Below are positions 9,741 through 20,552 of a DNA stretch of 64,000 bases, piece after piece (the stretch's first letter is position 1; the number at the start of each line of letters is the position of its first letter). Source of the stretch: Streptomyces thinghirensis (lineage in GTDB: Bacteria > Actinomycetota > Actinomycetia > Streptomycetales > Streptomycetaceae); contig JAKFGP010000008.1 in the NCBI GenBank assembly GCA_021502835.1, positions 248,001-312,000 on the forward strand, written 5' to 3'. The position numbers were made by a program, and so were the translations under genes. The notes beneath the pieces are model-generated. The model was not told the origin of the DNA. It saw only the letters and a list, made by a program, of their open reading frames with translations, and searched no databases.

Positions 9741-12700
9741 ATGCAGATCCGGCTGACCGTCGCCAAACCCGCTGGGCCCGCATGCTTCGGTGGGGGGCCG
9801 CGCCGCCGCTGCGACGTGCTGGTCACCGCACCGGCCGGCACGGCACTGGCCGCGGTCGCCTCCGCGCTGGCCGCGGCGCTCCCCGGTGGTGAGGGCACGG
9901 GCTCGGCCAGGTGGTGCTCTACGCCGGCGCGCAGCGGCTCGACGCCCAGCGCAGCACCCTGGGCGAGCCCCGCTGACCGACGGTGCCGTGCTCTGCCTGG
10001 GCGCCCCCGGCGAGCCCGACCCGCACACCGAGCCGGCCGACGTCCCGGCCCAGCTCCACGTGGTCGCCGGCCCCGACGCCGGCGGCGTCCACCCTGCTAC
10101 GGCGGCCAGATCCAGCTCGGCCGCTCCGCCGGCCTCGACGTCTGCTCGACGACCCGGACGTCTCCCGGATGCACTGCGCCGTGACCGTCGCCTCCGACGG
10201 CCACGTCTCGGTCGCCGCGACCTCGGCTCCACCAACGGCGCCAGTCTGGACGGCGCCCGCGTGGGCAGCCGCCCGGTCCGCCTCGTGCCGGGCGCGCTGC
10301 TGCGGATCGGTGAAATCGGCCCTGCGGCTCGTGCCGGCCCCCGAGGGGCGCAGGCGCGGGTGGCGACGACCCCGGACGGCGAGGGCACGTACGGCTGTCC
10401 GGTGCACGGGCACTCCCGTCCGCCGCCGGGACGGGTGCCGGCGATGTGAGGTGGCCCACGCGCCGTGGCGGACGGGGAGCAGGGACACGCGCCCTTGGGG
10501 GCGCGAGCAAAACGGCGGTTCCGCGCGTACGGCGGGCGGCACGGACGATCCCCGCACCCGACCGGTGCGACGGATGGCCTCGCACGCAAGACCGGGAGGA
10601 AGGACACTTTGCGACGACGGGCGGGACGGACGGGCCCCCGCACACGGCGGGCACGCCGGACGCTTCGCGAGCGGGTCCGGCGAGGCCGGCGGACGGCCCG
10701 GCACGCGGAACCGGGACTGATGGGTGGGACGGCCCCGCCGCGCGCGGACCACCACGCCTACGGCACGGCGGACCGCGGCACCGGCGCGGCGCCGGCCGAG
10801 CCGCGCCAGGTGCCCGGCCAGGGCGGCGCGCTCCCCGCATTGAAGCGCGGCGCCGGGGCCCCGTTGCGGGGCACGCCCCGACCGGCCCCGCCGGAGGCGG
10901 CACGCACGGCGGCGCGTACGGAGCGGGCAGCACGGCGGGGCGTATGGAGCGGGCACTAGCGGCGGCGTTGACGGAAGCGACGACGCCCCCGGCGCGGACG
11001 TCCTCGGCGCGGACCGCTGGGACTGCCTCGACGGGGGCCCCCGGACCCGCGCGGGCGCCCCTGGCCCGCACACCGGTGCCGGCACCGGCACCGGCACCGG
11101 GCGGCGGGAACGCCCTGTGGGGTACCGACGTACCCCAGGGCGTGCGCAGGCGCGGCGGGCTCGGCGCGTGGGCGACGGCTGGCTGGCGGGCGCGGCTCCA
11201 CCCAGGGACACTACCGGGTCCGGCACGTACACCGCGTACTGACGCCAGCAGCCCGCCGGACCGGCACGCGACGGTCCCCGCGGGCACCTCCCGCGGCGCG
11301 AGACCTGGCCGGACCCCGCCCGTTCGTTGCTGCTGACGGCGCTCGGGCCGGGGCCGCACAGCTGTGGGAAAACGCGGCCCGCCACCCGGAGGCGCTCTCC
11401 GCGTGGCCTCGGCACGGCTCGACCGGGTGCTTTCCGGCGGCAGCCGCGCCGCTGCCCGCGTCCCGGTGACCGCCGGGCTGCGCAGGTCGGGGCGCTCGGG
11501 CTGGGCGGACTGCGCGCGCGCGGCTCTTCTTGGGCCGCGCGTGCGTCTGGCCAGCTCGCCGCGCTCACTCCCCTGACGTCCTGGAGATCAGTCCTGATCA
11601 GCCTGGACCGTTCCGTCCGCTCGACGAGCGGGCCGCCGAATGGTCCTGGCTGGGTTGGTTGCCCAGCTGTGCCTGGGACACGGCCAGGACTGCCGCCTCC
11701 TGCGTCGCCTACGACCGCAGAGCAGGCGCACGGCCCGCGCCCACGAGACTCCTCCGCCGCCTGGAGGACCACCTGACGGACACTTGGGCCGGGAACCCGG
11801 CCGACGGCTCCCACGATCCCGGCCCAGCTGGCCGCTCCTCCGCAGGGGCGCCACACGGGGCTTATTTAACGCCGGGCATTGCAGGGTGGACAGGCTGTTC
11901 TTACAGGCACCACCCCGACGGCGGCTCTCTACACAGCGCTTGCACACCGGGCTGATTCCATGGCGGCCGACCCCCGCAACCGGCCTCGCCGCTCGGACGG
12001 GCAGCCGGGCGCCCAGCAGCCACAGGCGCCCCCGACGACTGGATCCACGAAAGCCGTCACTCGGCCGATCCCGCCAAACCGGCCTCGCTGCCGGACGTGG
12101 TAGCCGGGCGGACATGCAGCCGCTGGCACCACCCCCGACGGGCGGATCCCACACCAACCGCTCACCGGGCCGACCGCCCCGCAGCCCACCCCGCAACCGG
12201 GCGCCCAGGAGCCACAGGCGCCCTGACGGCGGATCCCACGCAAGCCGCCCACTGGGCCGGCCCCGCAGTAGGTCCCGCGGCCGCCCTGGCAGCAGCAAAG
12301 GGCGCCGCCGCCCGGCAGCCCCTCCTGGGCGCGGCCCGACGACGGGACGGCCCGGCCGGCGGCTTCGCCGGCCGTACACCGTGGTCGTCGTGGACGGGGA
12401 CCCCGGCGGTGCCGACGTGCGCGAGGCGATGGCGCGGCTGGCCCTGGAGGGTCCGCGCGGCCGGCATCCACGTCGTGTGCCTCCGCCGAGACCGCCGCGG
12501 CCTCGCCGACCTCCCCGGTGACGGAGACCTACGAGGCGGCCTGCGCGGTGTCGCCGGTGTTCCGGCAGTGCGGTGCCGTGGCGCTGCTCAGCGGCGACGT
12601 GGCGACGGCACTGCGGCTGCTGCGCATCGGCGCGCACGGGCGCCTTCCCGGGCGGCCTGAGTGCCAGGGCGCCCAGGGCACCCAGGCCGCTCCAACCGCC

Positions 12701-14085
12701 CCCCGCCGGCCCGGTTGGGCACGGCACCCCTCGGCACGGTCGACGCCGTCTCCTCGCCTGGGCCGAGCGGTTCGCGCGCGCACTGGCGCCGCTGCGCGCC
12801 GACGGCGCGACCGGCGAGCGCCACGCGCGCGTGTCCGCGCCGCTGCCCCAGGCGGCCCGGCTCCTCGACGAGCTGGGCCTCGCCCGGGCCACCCCCGCCT
12901 CCCTGATGGCCAGGTGGGCGGCCGCGGCCGACGACTCGAGGCCCTCGGCGGACGAGCACAGGCCGTGCTGGGCGCCGGGCCGCGCGGCCCGGTCACCGTC
13001 GACCTCGCGGCCGAGGGACCGCACCTGCTGATCGAGGGCCCGCCCGGCAGTGGACGCACCGAGCTGCTGCGGGCGCTGGTCGCCTCGCTCGCCTCCGCCG
13101 AACGCCCCGACCGCCTCGGGATCGTCCTGATCGACGGCCGGGATGGCGTCAGCTCGGGCGGCGGGCAGGGCGAAGGGCTCCGTGTCTGCACGGACGTACC
13201 GCACGTCACCACCCACCTCACCGCCAACGACCCCGTCCGCATGCGGGAGTTCGCGCTGTCCCTGAGTGCCGAGCTGGAAGCGGCGCGCCGAGCTGCTCGG
13301 ACGGTCGGACTTCACCGAGTGGCACACCGGGCGGGAGGTGTCGGGCCGGATGGTCACCCAGCGCACGGCAGCGGGCGCGGCCGGCCCCGGGGTGATATCG
13401 GACACCGGGGACGTCGACTCTCGCCCAGCTCCACCCTGCGGTTGCGTCCCGGTGCCGCCCGGCGCCGGGCCAGGCCGTGCCGCCACTGCCGCGCCTTGTC
13501 GTGGTCGTGGACGACCTCGACGCGCTCGTCACCCCCCGCTCGGCTCGCCCGCGGCCCGCTGTGGGGTCGGTGATGCGGGCGCTGGAGGCCGTCGCGCGGG
13601 AGGGCGAGCGGCTCGGCGTGCACCTGGTGGCCGCCACCGGTCCCGGGGGCCGTACGGAACAGACGGAACCGGCCCGCCGGGCGGCGCTGCGGGTCACCCT
13701 GGAGGCGCCGGTGCCGGGACCGGACGAACCGGCGCCGGGGCGCGGGCGGCTGGCTCCGCCGAGGGGCGTCCCTGGTGTTCCAGGGCGGGCTGCCGGGTTT
13801 CCGGGAGCAGCATCCCGGCGGACGGCGCACCCTGCGGCTCCACCGTCGTCCCCTGGCGGTGGCACCGCATGCAGCGACCCGCCCACCCGGCGCCCGGTAC
13901 GCGAGCTGGGCAACGGTCCGACGGATCCGGCGCTGCTCGCCAGCGCGTTGGAGCGGGACCGCGCGCGAGGTGTCGGCGGCGGAGGTGCCGTCGCTGTTGC
14001 ACGCCGCCGGGCGGACACCGCCCCTTCGACCGCCCCGCCCGGCGTGCCCACCTGGTCACGATGCGGTCGACGATCCCCCGCTTGA
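9741..14085 (+). CDS. FHA-domain FtsK/SpoIIIE-type ATPase
   Basis: This is a large (about 1,450 aa after repair) protein. The N-terminus (MQIRLTVAKPAGP, then CDVLVTAPAGTALAAVASAL) leads into an FHA phosphothreonine-binding domain at about residues 110-200, seen as GQIQLGRSA, DVCLDDPDVSRMHCAV and GSTNGASLDGARVG. A long low-complexity region with repeats follows. The C-terminal third holds FtsK-like ATPase modules: VVVVDGDPGGADVREAMARL, then a second module with Walker A IEGPPGSGRTELLRAL (near 13035) and Walker B RLVVVVDDLDALV (near 13490). Many frame breaks occur throughout, and the stop position is approximate. Such ATPases move DNA or proteins (EccC of type VII secretion is a relative), but no WXG100 partner is nearby, so the substrate is unknown. 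The neighbouring kinases are plausible partners for the FHA domain. Confidence 0.75.
11905..12262 (+). repeat. degenerate repeats inside the FHA-ATPase gene
   Basis: Four related units begin near 11915, 12032, 12135 and 12224, spaced about 90-120 bp apart. Each contains a GGATCC- or GGCGG-type core encoding Pro-x-Gly-Gly-Ser-like stretches and a following CGGGCC/GGCCGGCCC motif. In protein they form a flexible Pro/Gly/Ser/Arg linker between the FHA and ATPase parts. Indels make the exact unit unclear. Confidence 0.5.
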
Positions 14086-14191
14086 CAGGCGCGGACGCAG
14101 CGCCTTGCTTCGCCCTCACCCTCCTGGCGTACACCAGAGCGCGCACGGGACAGTGCCGAACGTTCGACGAGGAACGAAGAACGGGCAGGTG

Positions 14192-15585
14192 ATGCGTAAC
14201 GAGCAGCACCATCCGATCAGGCAGGACCGTCAAGAGGACCACCGCCGCCGCCGCCTTCGCCAGCGGAGCACTTCGCGCCTTCGCTCACCGCGTGCGGTGG
14301 CGACGACGACAACGGCGGCGGCGACAACGGCAGTGGGGGCGGCGACAAGGAGCCGGCCGCCACCGCTCACCCTCTCCTAGCCTGGACGGCGAGAGCTTGG
14401 AGGTCGCCGCCGCTCTAACCGGCGCCGAGCAGGAGAACTTCAAGAAGGTCTCGCCGAGTTCGAGAAGCGCACCGGCGCCAGGTGACCTCTCTCGCGCCCG
14501 CCCAGGATCCGATCATCAACTTCCTCGGCTCGAAGATCGCGGGCGGCGCCCCGCCGGACGTGGCGATGCTCCCCCAGCCCGGCGCCATCAAGCAGGCCGT
14601 CGAGAAGGGCTGGGGCTGGCGCATGCTGGGCGCGGAGGCCACCAAGGAGCTGACGGAGAACTACTCGCAGGGCTGGCAGACATCGGCAAGGTCGCCGACA
14701 AGCGTACGGCGTCTCACTACAAGGCCGCCAACAAGTCCCTGATCTGGCACAACGCCCAGGTCTTCGAGAACGCGGGCGCGGCCGAGCCCAAGACCTGGGA
14801 CGAACTCCTCACCACCGCACAGACGATCTACGACTCCGGCGTCACGCCGTTCTCCGTCGGCGGCGCGGACGGCTGGACCACCGACTGGTTCGAGAACGTC
14901 TACCTCTCGCAGGCGGGCCCGGAGAAGTACGACCAGCTGGCCGCGCACCGATCAAGTGGACGACCCGTCCGTCAAGGAGGCGCTGACCACCCTCGCCGAG
15001 ATCTGGGCAAGAAGGACTACGTCGCGGGCGGCGCGTCCGGCGCGCTGCAGACCGAGTTCCCGGCCTCGGTGACGCAGACCTTCACCGGCGGCGACCAGCC
15101 CAAGGCGGGCATGGTCTACGAGGGCGACTTCGTGCAGGTCAACATCGCCGAGACGGACGCCGAGGTCGGCACGGACGCGAAGGTGTACTCCGTTCCCGGC
15201 CGTCGGTGACACCGCCCCGGTGGTCTCCGGCGGCGACGCGGCCGTGATCCTGGAGGACCCCGAAGGCGGCGCAGGCACTGGCCACCTGGCTGGCCTCGCC
15301 GGACGCGGCGACGATCCAGGCGAAGCTCGGCGGCTACCTCTCGCCGAACAAGAACGTGGACGCGTCGGCGTACCCGAACGACGTGCAGAAGAAGATCGCC
15401 GAGGTGCTGGTCGCGGCCGGCGACGACTTCCGCTTCGACATGCGGACCAGGCCCCGCAGGCCTTCGGCGGCACGCCCGGCAAGGGCGAGTGGAAGGCGCT
15501 CCAGGACTTCCTGAAGAACCCGAAGGACGTCGCCGGCGCCCAGGCGAAGCTGGAGGCGGACGCGGCCGCTGCACGGGGAGGCTGA
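14192..15585 (+). CDS. sugar ABC transporter substrate-binding lipoprotein
   Basis: This is an extracytoplasmic solute-binding protein of family 1, delivering a carbohydrate to the permeases that follow. The ATG at 14192 and a basic, hydrophobic leader end in a lipobox: once one or two indels are repaired the sequence reads LTACGGDDD. A Gly/Asp/Asn linker follows, and then the binding fold with DPIINFLGSKIAGGAPPDVA, KSLIWHNAQVFENAGAAEPK, TWDELLTTAQTIYDSGVTPF and FTGGDQPKAGMVYEGDF. It ends EADAAAARGG. Frame breaks lie near 14197, 14265, 14385, 14450, 14690, 14955, 15195 and 15440. About 455 aa. Ligand cannot be told from sequence. The next gene starts 4 bp later. Confidence 0.88.
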
Positions 15586-15589
15586 CGCG

Positions 15590-16939
15590 ATGACGTCGGC
15601 CACGGCGGCAGGGAGCCTCACGGGCCCTGCCGCCCCCAAGTCGCGCAAGAGCGTGACCGGCACCCGCAGAACCGTGGCGGCCCTAGCCCCGCCTGCCCTG
15701 GTGCTGCTCGGCGCGCTCGTGGTCTACCCGATCGGGTACTCGCCGATCCGCAGCTTGACGACCAGTCCGGTGACGGCTTCGCCGGATTCGACAACTACCA
15801 GGCGCTGCTCACCGACGACGGCATCCGCACCGCGCTGAAGAGCAACATCATCTGGGTGGTGTTCGCGCCCACGGTCGCCACCGCGCTCGGACTGGATCTT
15901 CGCGGTGCTGACCGAACGGGTGCGCTGGGGCACGGCGTTCAAGCTGGTCGTCTTCATGCCGATGGCGACTCTCCATGCTGGCGGCCGGGATCATCTTCTC
16001 GCCTGGTGTACGACCAGGACCCGGACAAGGGCGTCGCAAACGCGGTGTGGGTCGGGGTGCACGACACGTTCGCCGAGTCGTCCGCGTTCCCGAAGGCGCA
16101 CCCGGGCCGCGAGAGTCGCTGCTGGAGCCGGCCGGCGGCGGCGCGTTCCTCACCAAGCAGCCCGTGAGCGTGGGCGGACGGTCGCCCTCCCCTCGTCGGC
16201 GTCGCCCCCGACCTGATGCCGGACGGCGCGGAGAAGGCCGTACCCGCGAAGCCCGAGGACGGGAAGATCACCGGCACCACCTGGCAGGACTTCACCCGCG
16301 GCAAAGGGCGTCGGGAAGCTCAACGGCGTCGACGCGGCCGAGCTGGGCTACGCCGGGATGAGAGGATCGAGGCCGTCAAGGACGGCGAGGTCAGTCGCGG
16401 AGACCACGGCGTCCGGCGACGGCACGTTCACGCTACCCGCCGCGGCGGACGGGGCGCGGCTCAGACTCCCCGCCGACAACTTCAAGGAGCCCTACAACGG
16501 CCTGAACTGGCTCGGCCCCTCGCCCGTCACGCCGGCCATCATCGGGCCGTACGTGTGGATGTGGGCGGGCCGCGCGATGGTGCTGATCGCGGCGGGCTGG
16601 CCGGGTCCCGCGCGAGCTGCTCGAAGCGGCCTGGTCGACGGCGCCAACGAGTGGCAGGTCTTCAGGACGGGTCACGGTGCTTCTCCTGGCGCCGGTCCTG
16701 GCGGTCGTGGCCGTCACCCTGATGATCAACGTCCTGAAGGTCCTCGACTCCGGGTCTACATCGCCCCCGGTCCCTCCCAGGACGACGCGAACGTGCTCGC
16801 GCTGGAGCTGTACCGCAAGGGCTTCGCCTCCGACCGAAGCCGGGTATCGCCAGTGCCATCGCGGTGTTCCTGCTGCTCCTGGGTCATCCCGGTGATGTGG
16901 TTCAACGTACGGTGGCTGCGGCGGGAGGTGTGGCGATGA
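15590..16939 (+). CDS. sugar ABC transporter permease (MalF-like) with large inserted loop
   Basis: This is the first membrane permease of the operon; GGGGAGG at 15574-15580 precedes the ATG. The first helix is ALAPPALVLLGALVVYPIG. After the second and third helices comes an insertion of roughly 130-150 residues (about 16020-16500). It carries WVGVHDTFAESSAFPKAHPG, GTTWQDFTRGKG and TASGDGTFTLPAAADGARL and looks like an external beta-sandwich domain. The transport core resumes with GPYVWMWAG, the EAA loop (LLEAAW, DGANEWQVF), and the last helices near SAIAVFLLLLVIPVMWFNVR. Numerous indels; about 450 aa. No ATPase gene is present, and Streptomyces sugar transporters commonly share MsiK encoded elsewhere. 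Confidence 0.83.
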
Positions 16940-17875
16940 CCACGGACGCGGGCTCTCACGAAGGTTGGCACCAACGCCACCTCGGGACGGCCTGCAAGGC
17001 GAAGAGTCGCTGGGTCGCAGCTCGCCGAGGGCGTCAGCGGGGGCTTCGGTCCGGGGTGTTCCTGATCGTCGTGGGCCTGCCCTGGCTGGTCCCGACGATC
17101 GGCCTGTTGCTGGTCCTCGCTGCGCACACCCCGGACATGGCGGCGAGCGGCTGGTGGGAGGTCTTCACCTAAACCGTCCCAGCCTCACCTTCCAGAGCTA
17201 CGAGGAGCTGCTGAAGAACGGCGACATCACCCTCCTCCCTCCTCAACACCGTGATGATCACCGTCCCGGCGACGGTCCTGGTCGTGGTGACCGGGCTCGG
17301 CTGGCGGGCTGACGCCGTTCGCGATGGACTCTCCCGGGCCGCGACTGGTGGTTCCCGGCTGTGGTCGGACTGCTCGTCGTCCCCGTCCAGGTCGCCCTGA
17401 TCCCGATCGCCGAACTCTTCTCGGCAAGGTTGGCCTGTTCGGGCCGGTGGGTCGGCGTGGATCCTGTTCCACGTCGGCTTCGGCCTGCCCTTCGCCGTCT
17501 TCCTGCTGCGCGGAACTTCTCTCGCGGAGATCCCGAGGGAGCTGCTGGAGGCGGCCTGTGGCTGGACGGCGCGGTGGTGAACCGCGCCTGTTCCTCCGGG
17601 TCGTGATGCCGGGCTGGGCGGGCCCGCGATGCGAGCCTCGGCATCTTCCAGTTCCTGGTGGGTGTGGGAACGACATGCTGGTCGCGCTGATCTTCTCGGA
17701 CTCCGGGAGAGCCGCCGATCACGGTCGCCCTGCAGACACAGGTACGGCAGTCTCGGCAACAACATCGACGTACTGGCGCCGGGAGCGTTCATCTCCATGG
17801 TGATCCCGCTGGCCGTGGCTTCGCGTTCCAGCGGCGCAGTTCGTCTCCGGCGTGATGGCGGGCGCCGTCAAGTAA
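16936..17875 (+). CDS. sugar ABC transporter permease (MalG-like)
   Basis: This is the second permease; its ATG overlaps the stop of the first (ATGA), showing translational coupling. Helices are visible as GVFLIVVGLPWLVPTIGLLL, VGLLVVPVQVALIPIAELFS and FHVGFGLPFAVFLLR. The EAA loop reads EIPRELLEAA with the following ARRW-type segment and FLRVVMPG. The C-terminus has NNIDVLAPGAFISMVIPLAV and ends SGVMAGAVK, typical of MalG-type proteins. Around 310 aa after repair; frame breaks are frequent between 16960 and 17850. The operon is closed by a hairpin at 17896-17927. Confidence 0.83.
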
Positions 17876-17895
17876 GCGCCGCAGCAGCACCCTTT

Positions 17896-17927
17896 GAGGG
17901 GCGGGCCGAACACGGGCCCGCCCCCTC
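17896..17927 (+). terminator. hairpin terminator of the sugar transporter operon
   Basis: GAGGGGCGGGCC pairs with GGGCCCGCCCC(CTC) across a short loop, 20 bases after the permease stop. Confidence 0.7.
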
Positions 17928-18054
17928 CTTCGTACGGGGGCTTCCGCGTGGGCACCGGGTCCCCCGAATGCCGTAGGGGCCGTAACCAAGTCACTCCATT
18001 GGCCGTTCCCGGGCCGAACGCCCGCGCCGACCCCGCCGACCCATGGATGTTCCC

Positions 18055-20349
18055 GTGCCCAGGTTCAAAGTGTCATCGTCCCCGCGTACCAGGTTCAGGC
18101 GTATCTGCACGAGTGCCTGAGTCGGTGCTTCCCAGTCGTATCCCGGATCTCGAACTGATCGCGGTCGACGACTGTTCACCGGACGCCTGCGCGCGATCGT
18201 CGACGAGTTCGCGGCTCGCGACCCGCGCGTACGCGCGCCGTGCACCTGCCTGGAGAACCAGGGTTCGGCCCCGCCCGCAACGCCGGGATGGAGAGCGGGC
18301 GAGCGGCGACTACCTGGTCTTCCTCGACGGCGACGACACCCTCGTCCCGGACGCGCTGCGGGCCATCGCCGACCGGGTGAAGGAGGACCGGGAGCCGGAC
18401 GTCCTGGTTCATACGACTACGCGCGCATCGCCTGGTCGGGGCGACGCGGTCCGCAACCAGGCGGCCCGGCTCCTCACCGAACAGGGCCCGGCGCCGTTCC
18501 GGCTCACCATCGGCCGGGGGCTGCTGGAAACTGCTGATGGTGGCCTGGAACAAGACGGTGTGGCGGAGTTCCGCCGAGCGCGAGGGGCTTCACCTTCCCG
18601 CCCGGCTACTACGAGGACACGCCGTGGACCTACCCGGTCCTGCTGACGGCGGACTCCATCGCCACCCTGGACCGGGTCTGAGTCCCATACCGGCAGCGCC
18701 GGCGGGGCAGCATCCTGGCCGCCGAGCGAGCGCCACCTGGACGTCTTCGAGCAGTACGACCGCGTCTTCGCGTTCCTGGAGACCGCACCCGAGTCGGCCC
18801 GCTGGCGGCCGGTGCTCTACCGCCGCAGCGCTGGCCGACCACCTGACGACGGTGTTCACCCGCCCCGATCGCCTCCCGCGCTCCCTGCGCGGCGAGTTCC
18901 TGCGCCGGGCCCGCGTCCACTGCCGCCGCTACCGGGTCCCCGGCGCCCCCGCCCCGCTGCCGGTGCGCCTGCGCCACGCCCCGCTTCGGCTGGGCCTGCG
19001 CCGCACCTACGAGGCCTGCGGCTGGCGTCGGCCCTGCGCCGCCGGACGGTGAAGGGCGCTGCCAGGCTGCTGCGCACTGCGCGGACTGCCGCCCTGCGCC
19101 TGCACTACCGCGGCTCCAGCGCCGCCTCCTGCTGCGCGTCGACCGTGCCGTCTTCGCCGCCGACGGGGACCGGGGACACGGCTGCAACCCGGGGGGCGCT
19201 GGAGGAGGCGTTCCGGCGACCTCGCGCCGCACATCCGCACGGCGTGGGTGGCCGCCGACCCCGGCGCACCATCGGGACCCCGTCTCGACCGGTACTCCGG
19301 CGCCCGACGCCCGGCACGGCCGCCTACTGGACGGCGCTGGCCCGCTCCCGCTACCTGGTGCACAACGCCTCCTTCGACGCCGGCCTGGTCAAGCGGAAGG
19401 GCCAGGTGCTGATCCAGACGCAGGCCGGGACACCCTCAAGCACATGGGCCTGGACCTCCAGGAACGCCTGGCCGCTCGCCGGCGCAACGACTTCGTCCGC
19501 CGCGCTGTGCGACGTCGACTCCTGGGACTACGTCGTCTCCGCCAACCGCCACTCCACCCTGACCCGGGAACGCGTCCACCCCGGCGGCTACACCACGCTG
19601 GAGTACGGCCAGCCCCGCACCGACGTCCTCCAGCGCGGGCGACGCCCAGCGGACGTGACCCGGCTGCGCGAGACGCTGGGCATCCCCCGAAGGCACGGTC
19701 GCGATCCTCTACGCGCCCACCACGCGACTACCCGCACCCAGCGCCGCCCTGGACCTGGGCGTCTCACCCGCCTGGGCCCCGCTTCATGGGTGCTGGCCCG
19801 CGCCCACCCCCGCCACGGCGGTCCGCTCGCCGAGCCCCCGGGGCCCGGATCCTCGACGTCAGCGGCCACCCGAGCGTGGAGTCACGCTCTGCCTGACCTC
19901 GAGACGCCCTCGTCACCGACTACTCGGCACTGATGTTCGACTACCGGGTCTGGACCCTTCGATCGTGATCCACGCCGACGAGCCCGAGCCCTACGAGGCG
20001 GCCCGCGGCACCATCACTTCGACACCTGCACGCCTGCCTTCCCCTCCAGGCGTTCGATCGCGTGGGACGAGGACGAGCTGATCGGCGTCTTCGCCGGCGG
20101 CCACTGGCGCGGCTCCCGGTCCGGCACCGGCTCCAGGGCCCTTTCCGGGAGCGGCTCTGCCCGCACGACGACGGCCGCGCTCCAGAACGCGTCAGTACGC
20201 CGCGTGGTGCTGGGCGAGACGGACCTCTCCACTTGGTCGTGCCGCTCGCCGAACGGCACCTTGCGCCCCTCGGCCGCCGCGGCCTGGCTTTTACCCGCTG
20301 GCCACGATGCCTGTACCGCCGGCCCCCGCACCGTCACCGACAACTCTGA
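18055..20349 (+). CDS. bifunctional glycosyltransferase 2 / TagF-like glycerophosphotransferase (copy 1)
   Basis: The N-terminal half is a GT-A family-2 transferase: the GTG at 18055 opens VPRF, then LELIAVDDCSPDAC, a GPARNAGM-like patch, and the DxD-type motif YLVFLDGDDTLVPDALRAIA. The C-terminal half is CDP-glycerol:polyol glycerophosphotransferase-like: RSRYLVHNASFDAGLVKRKG, QAGTPLKHMG, WDYVVSANRHSTLTRERVHP, GQPRTDVLQR, RAHPRHGG and VTDYSALMFDY. The motif normally HGTPLK has Ala in place of His (codon 19424-19426), and GYPRND is GQPRTD, so the transferase half may be altered. Indels are dense (more than ten) and the 3' end is approximate. It is the first of three tandem homologues; GTG-CCC-(A/C)G(G/C)-TTC starts match copy 3. 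Confidence 0.75.
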
Positions 20350-20552
20350 TCGCCGTTTGCCCACTGGGAGTTCCGCATGCCCCCAGTTCGTCGCGGCCCA
20401 CTCCGACCCGGCCGCCCACCCTGGCGGCCGACGGGACGGACGAAGCCGCGCCGGACGGCGCTGAGCGGCCGGGGTGGTTTCCGTCGGGCGGGGGCTCCCG
20501 TCCGACGGGCGACTTTCCCGCGTAGACCAGTGGAAATGAAGGAAAGGCATGT

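Noticed and set aside
9919..11856. Very long minus-strand open frames opposite the FHA-ATPase gene
   Set aside because: High GC leaves few stops on the antisense strand; translations are Arg/Pro/Ala-rich without conserved motifs, whereas the plus strand shows FHA and Walker motifs.
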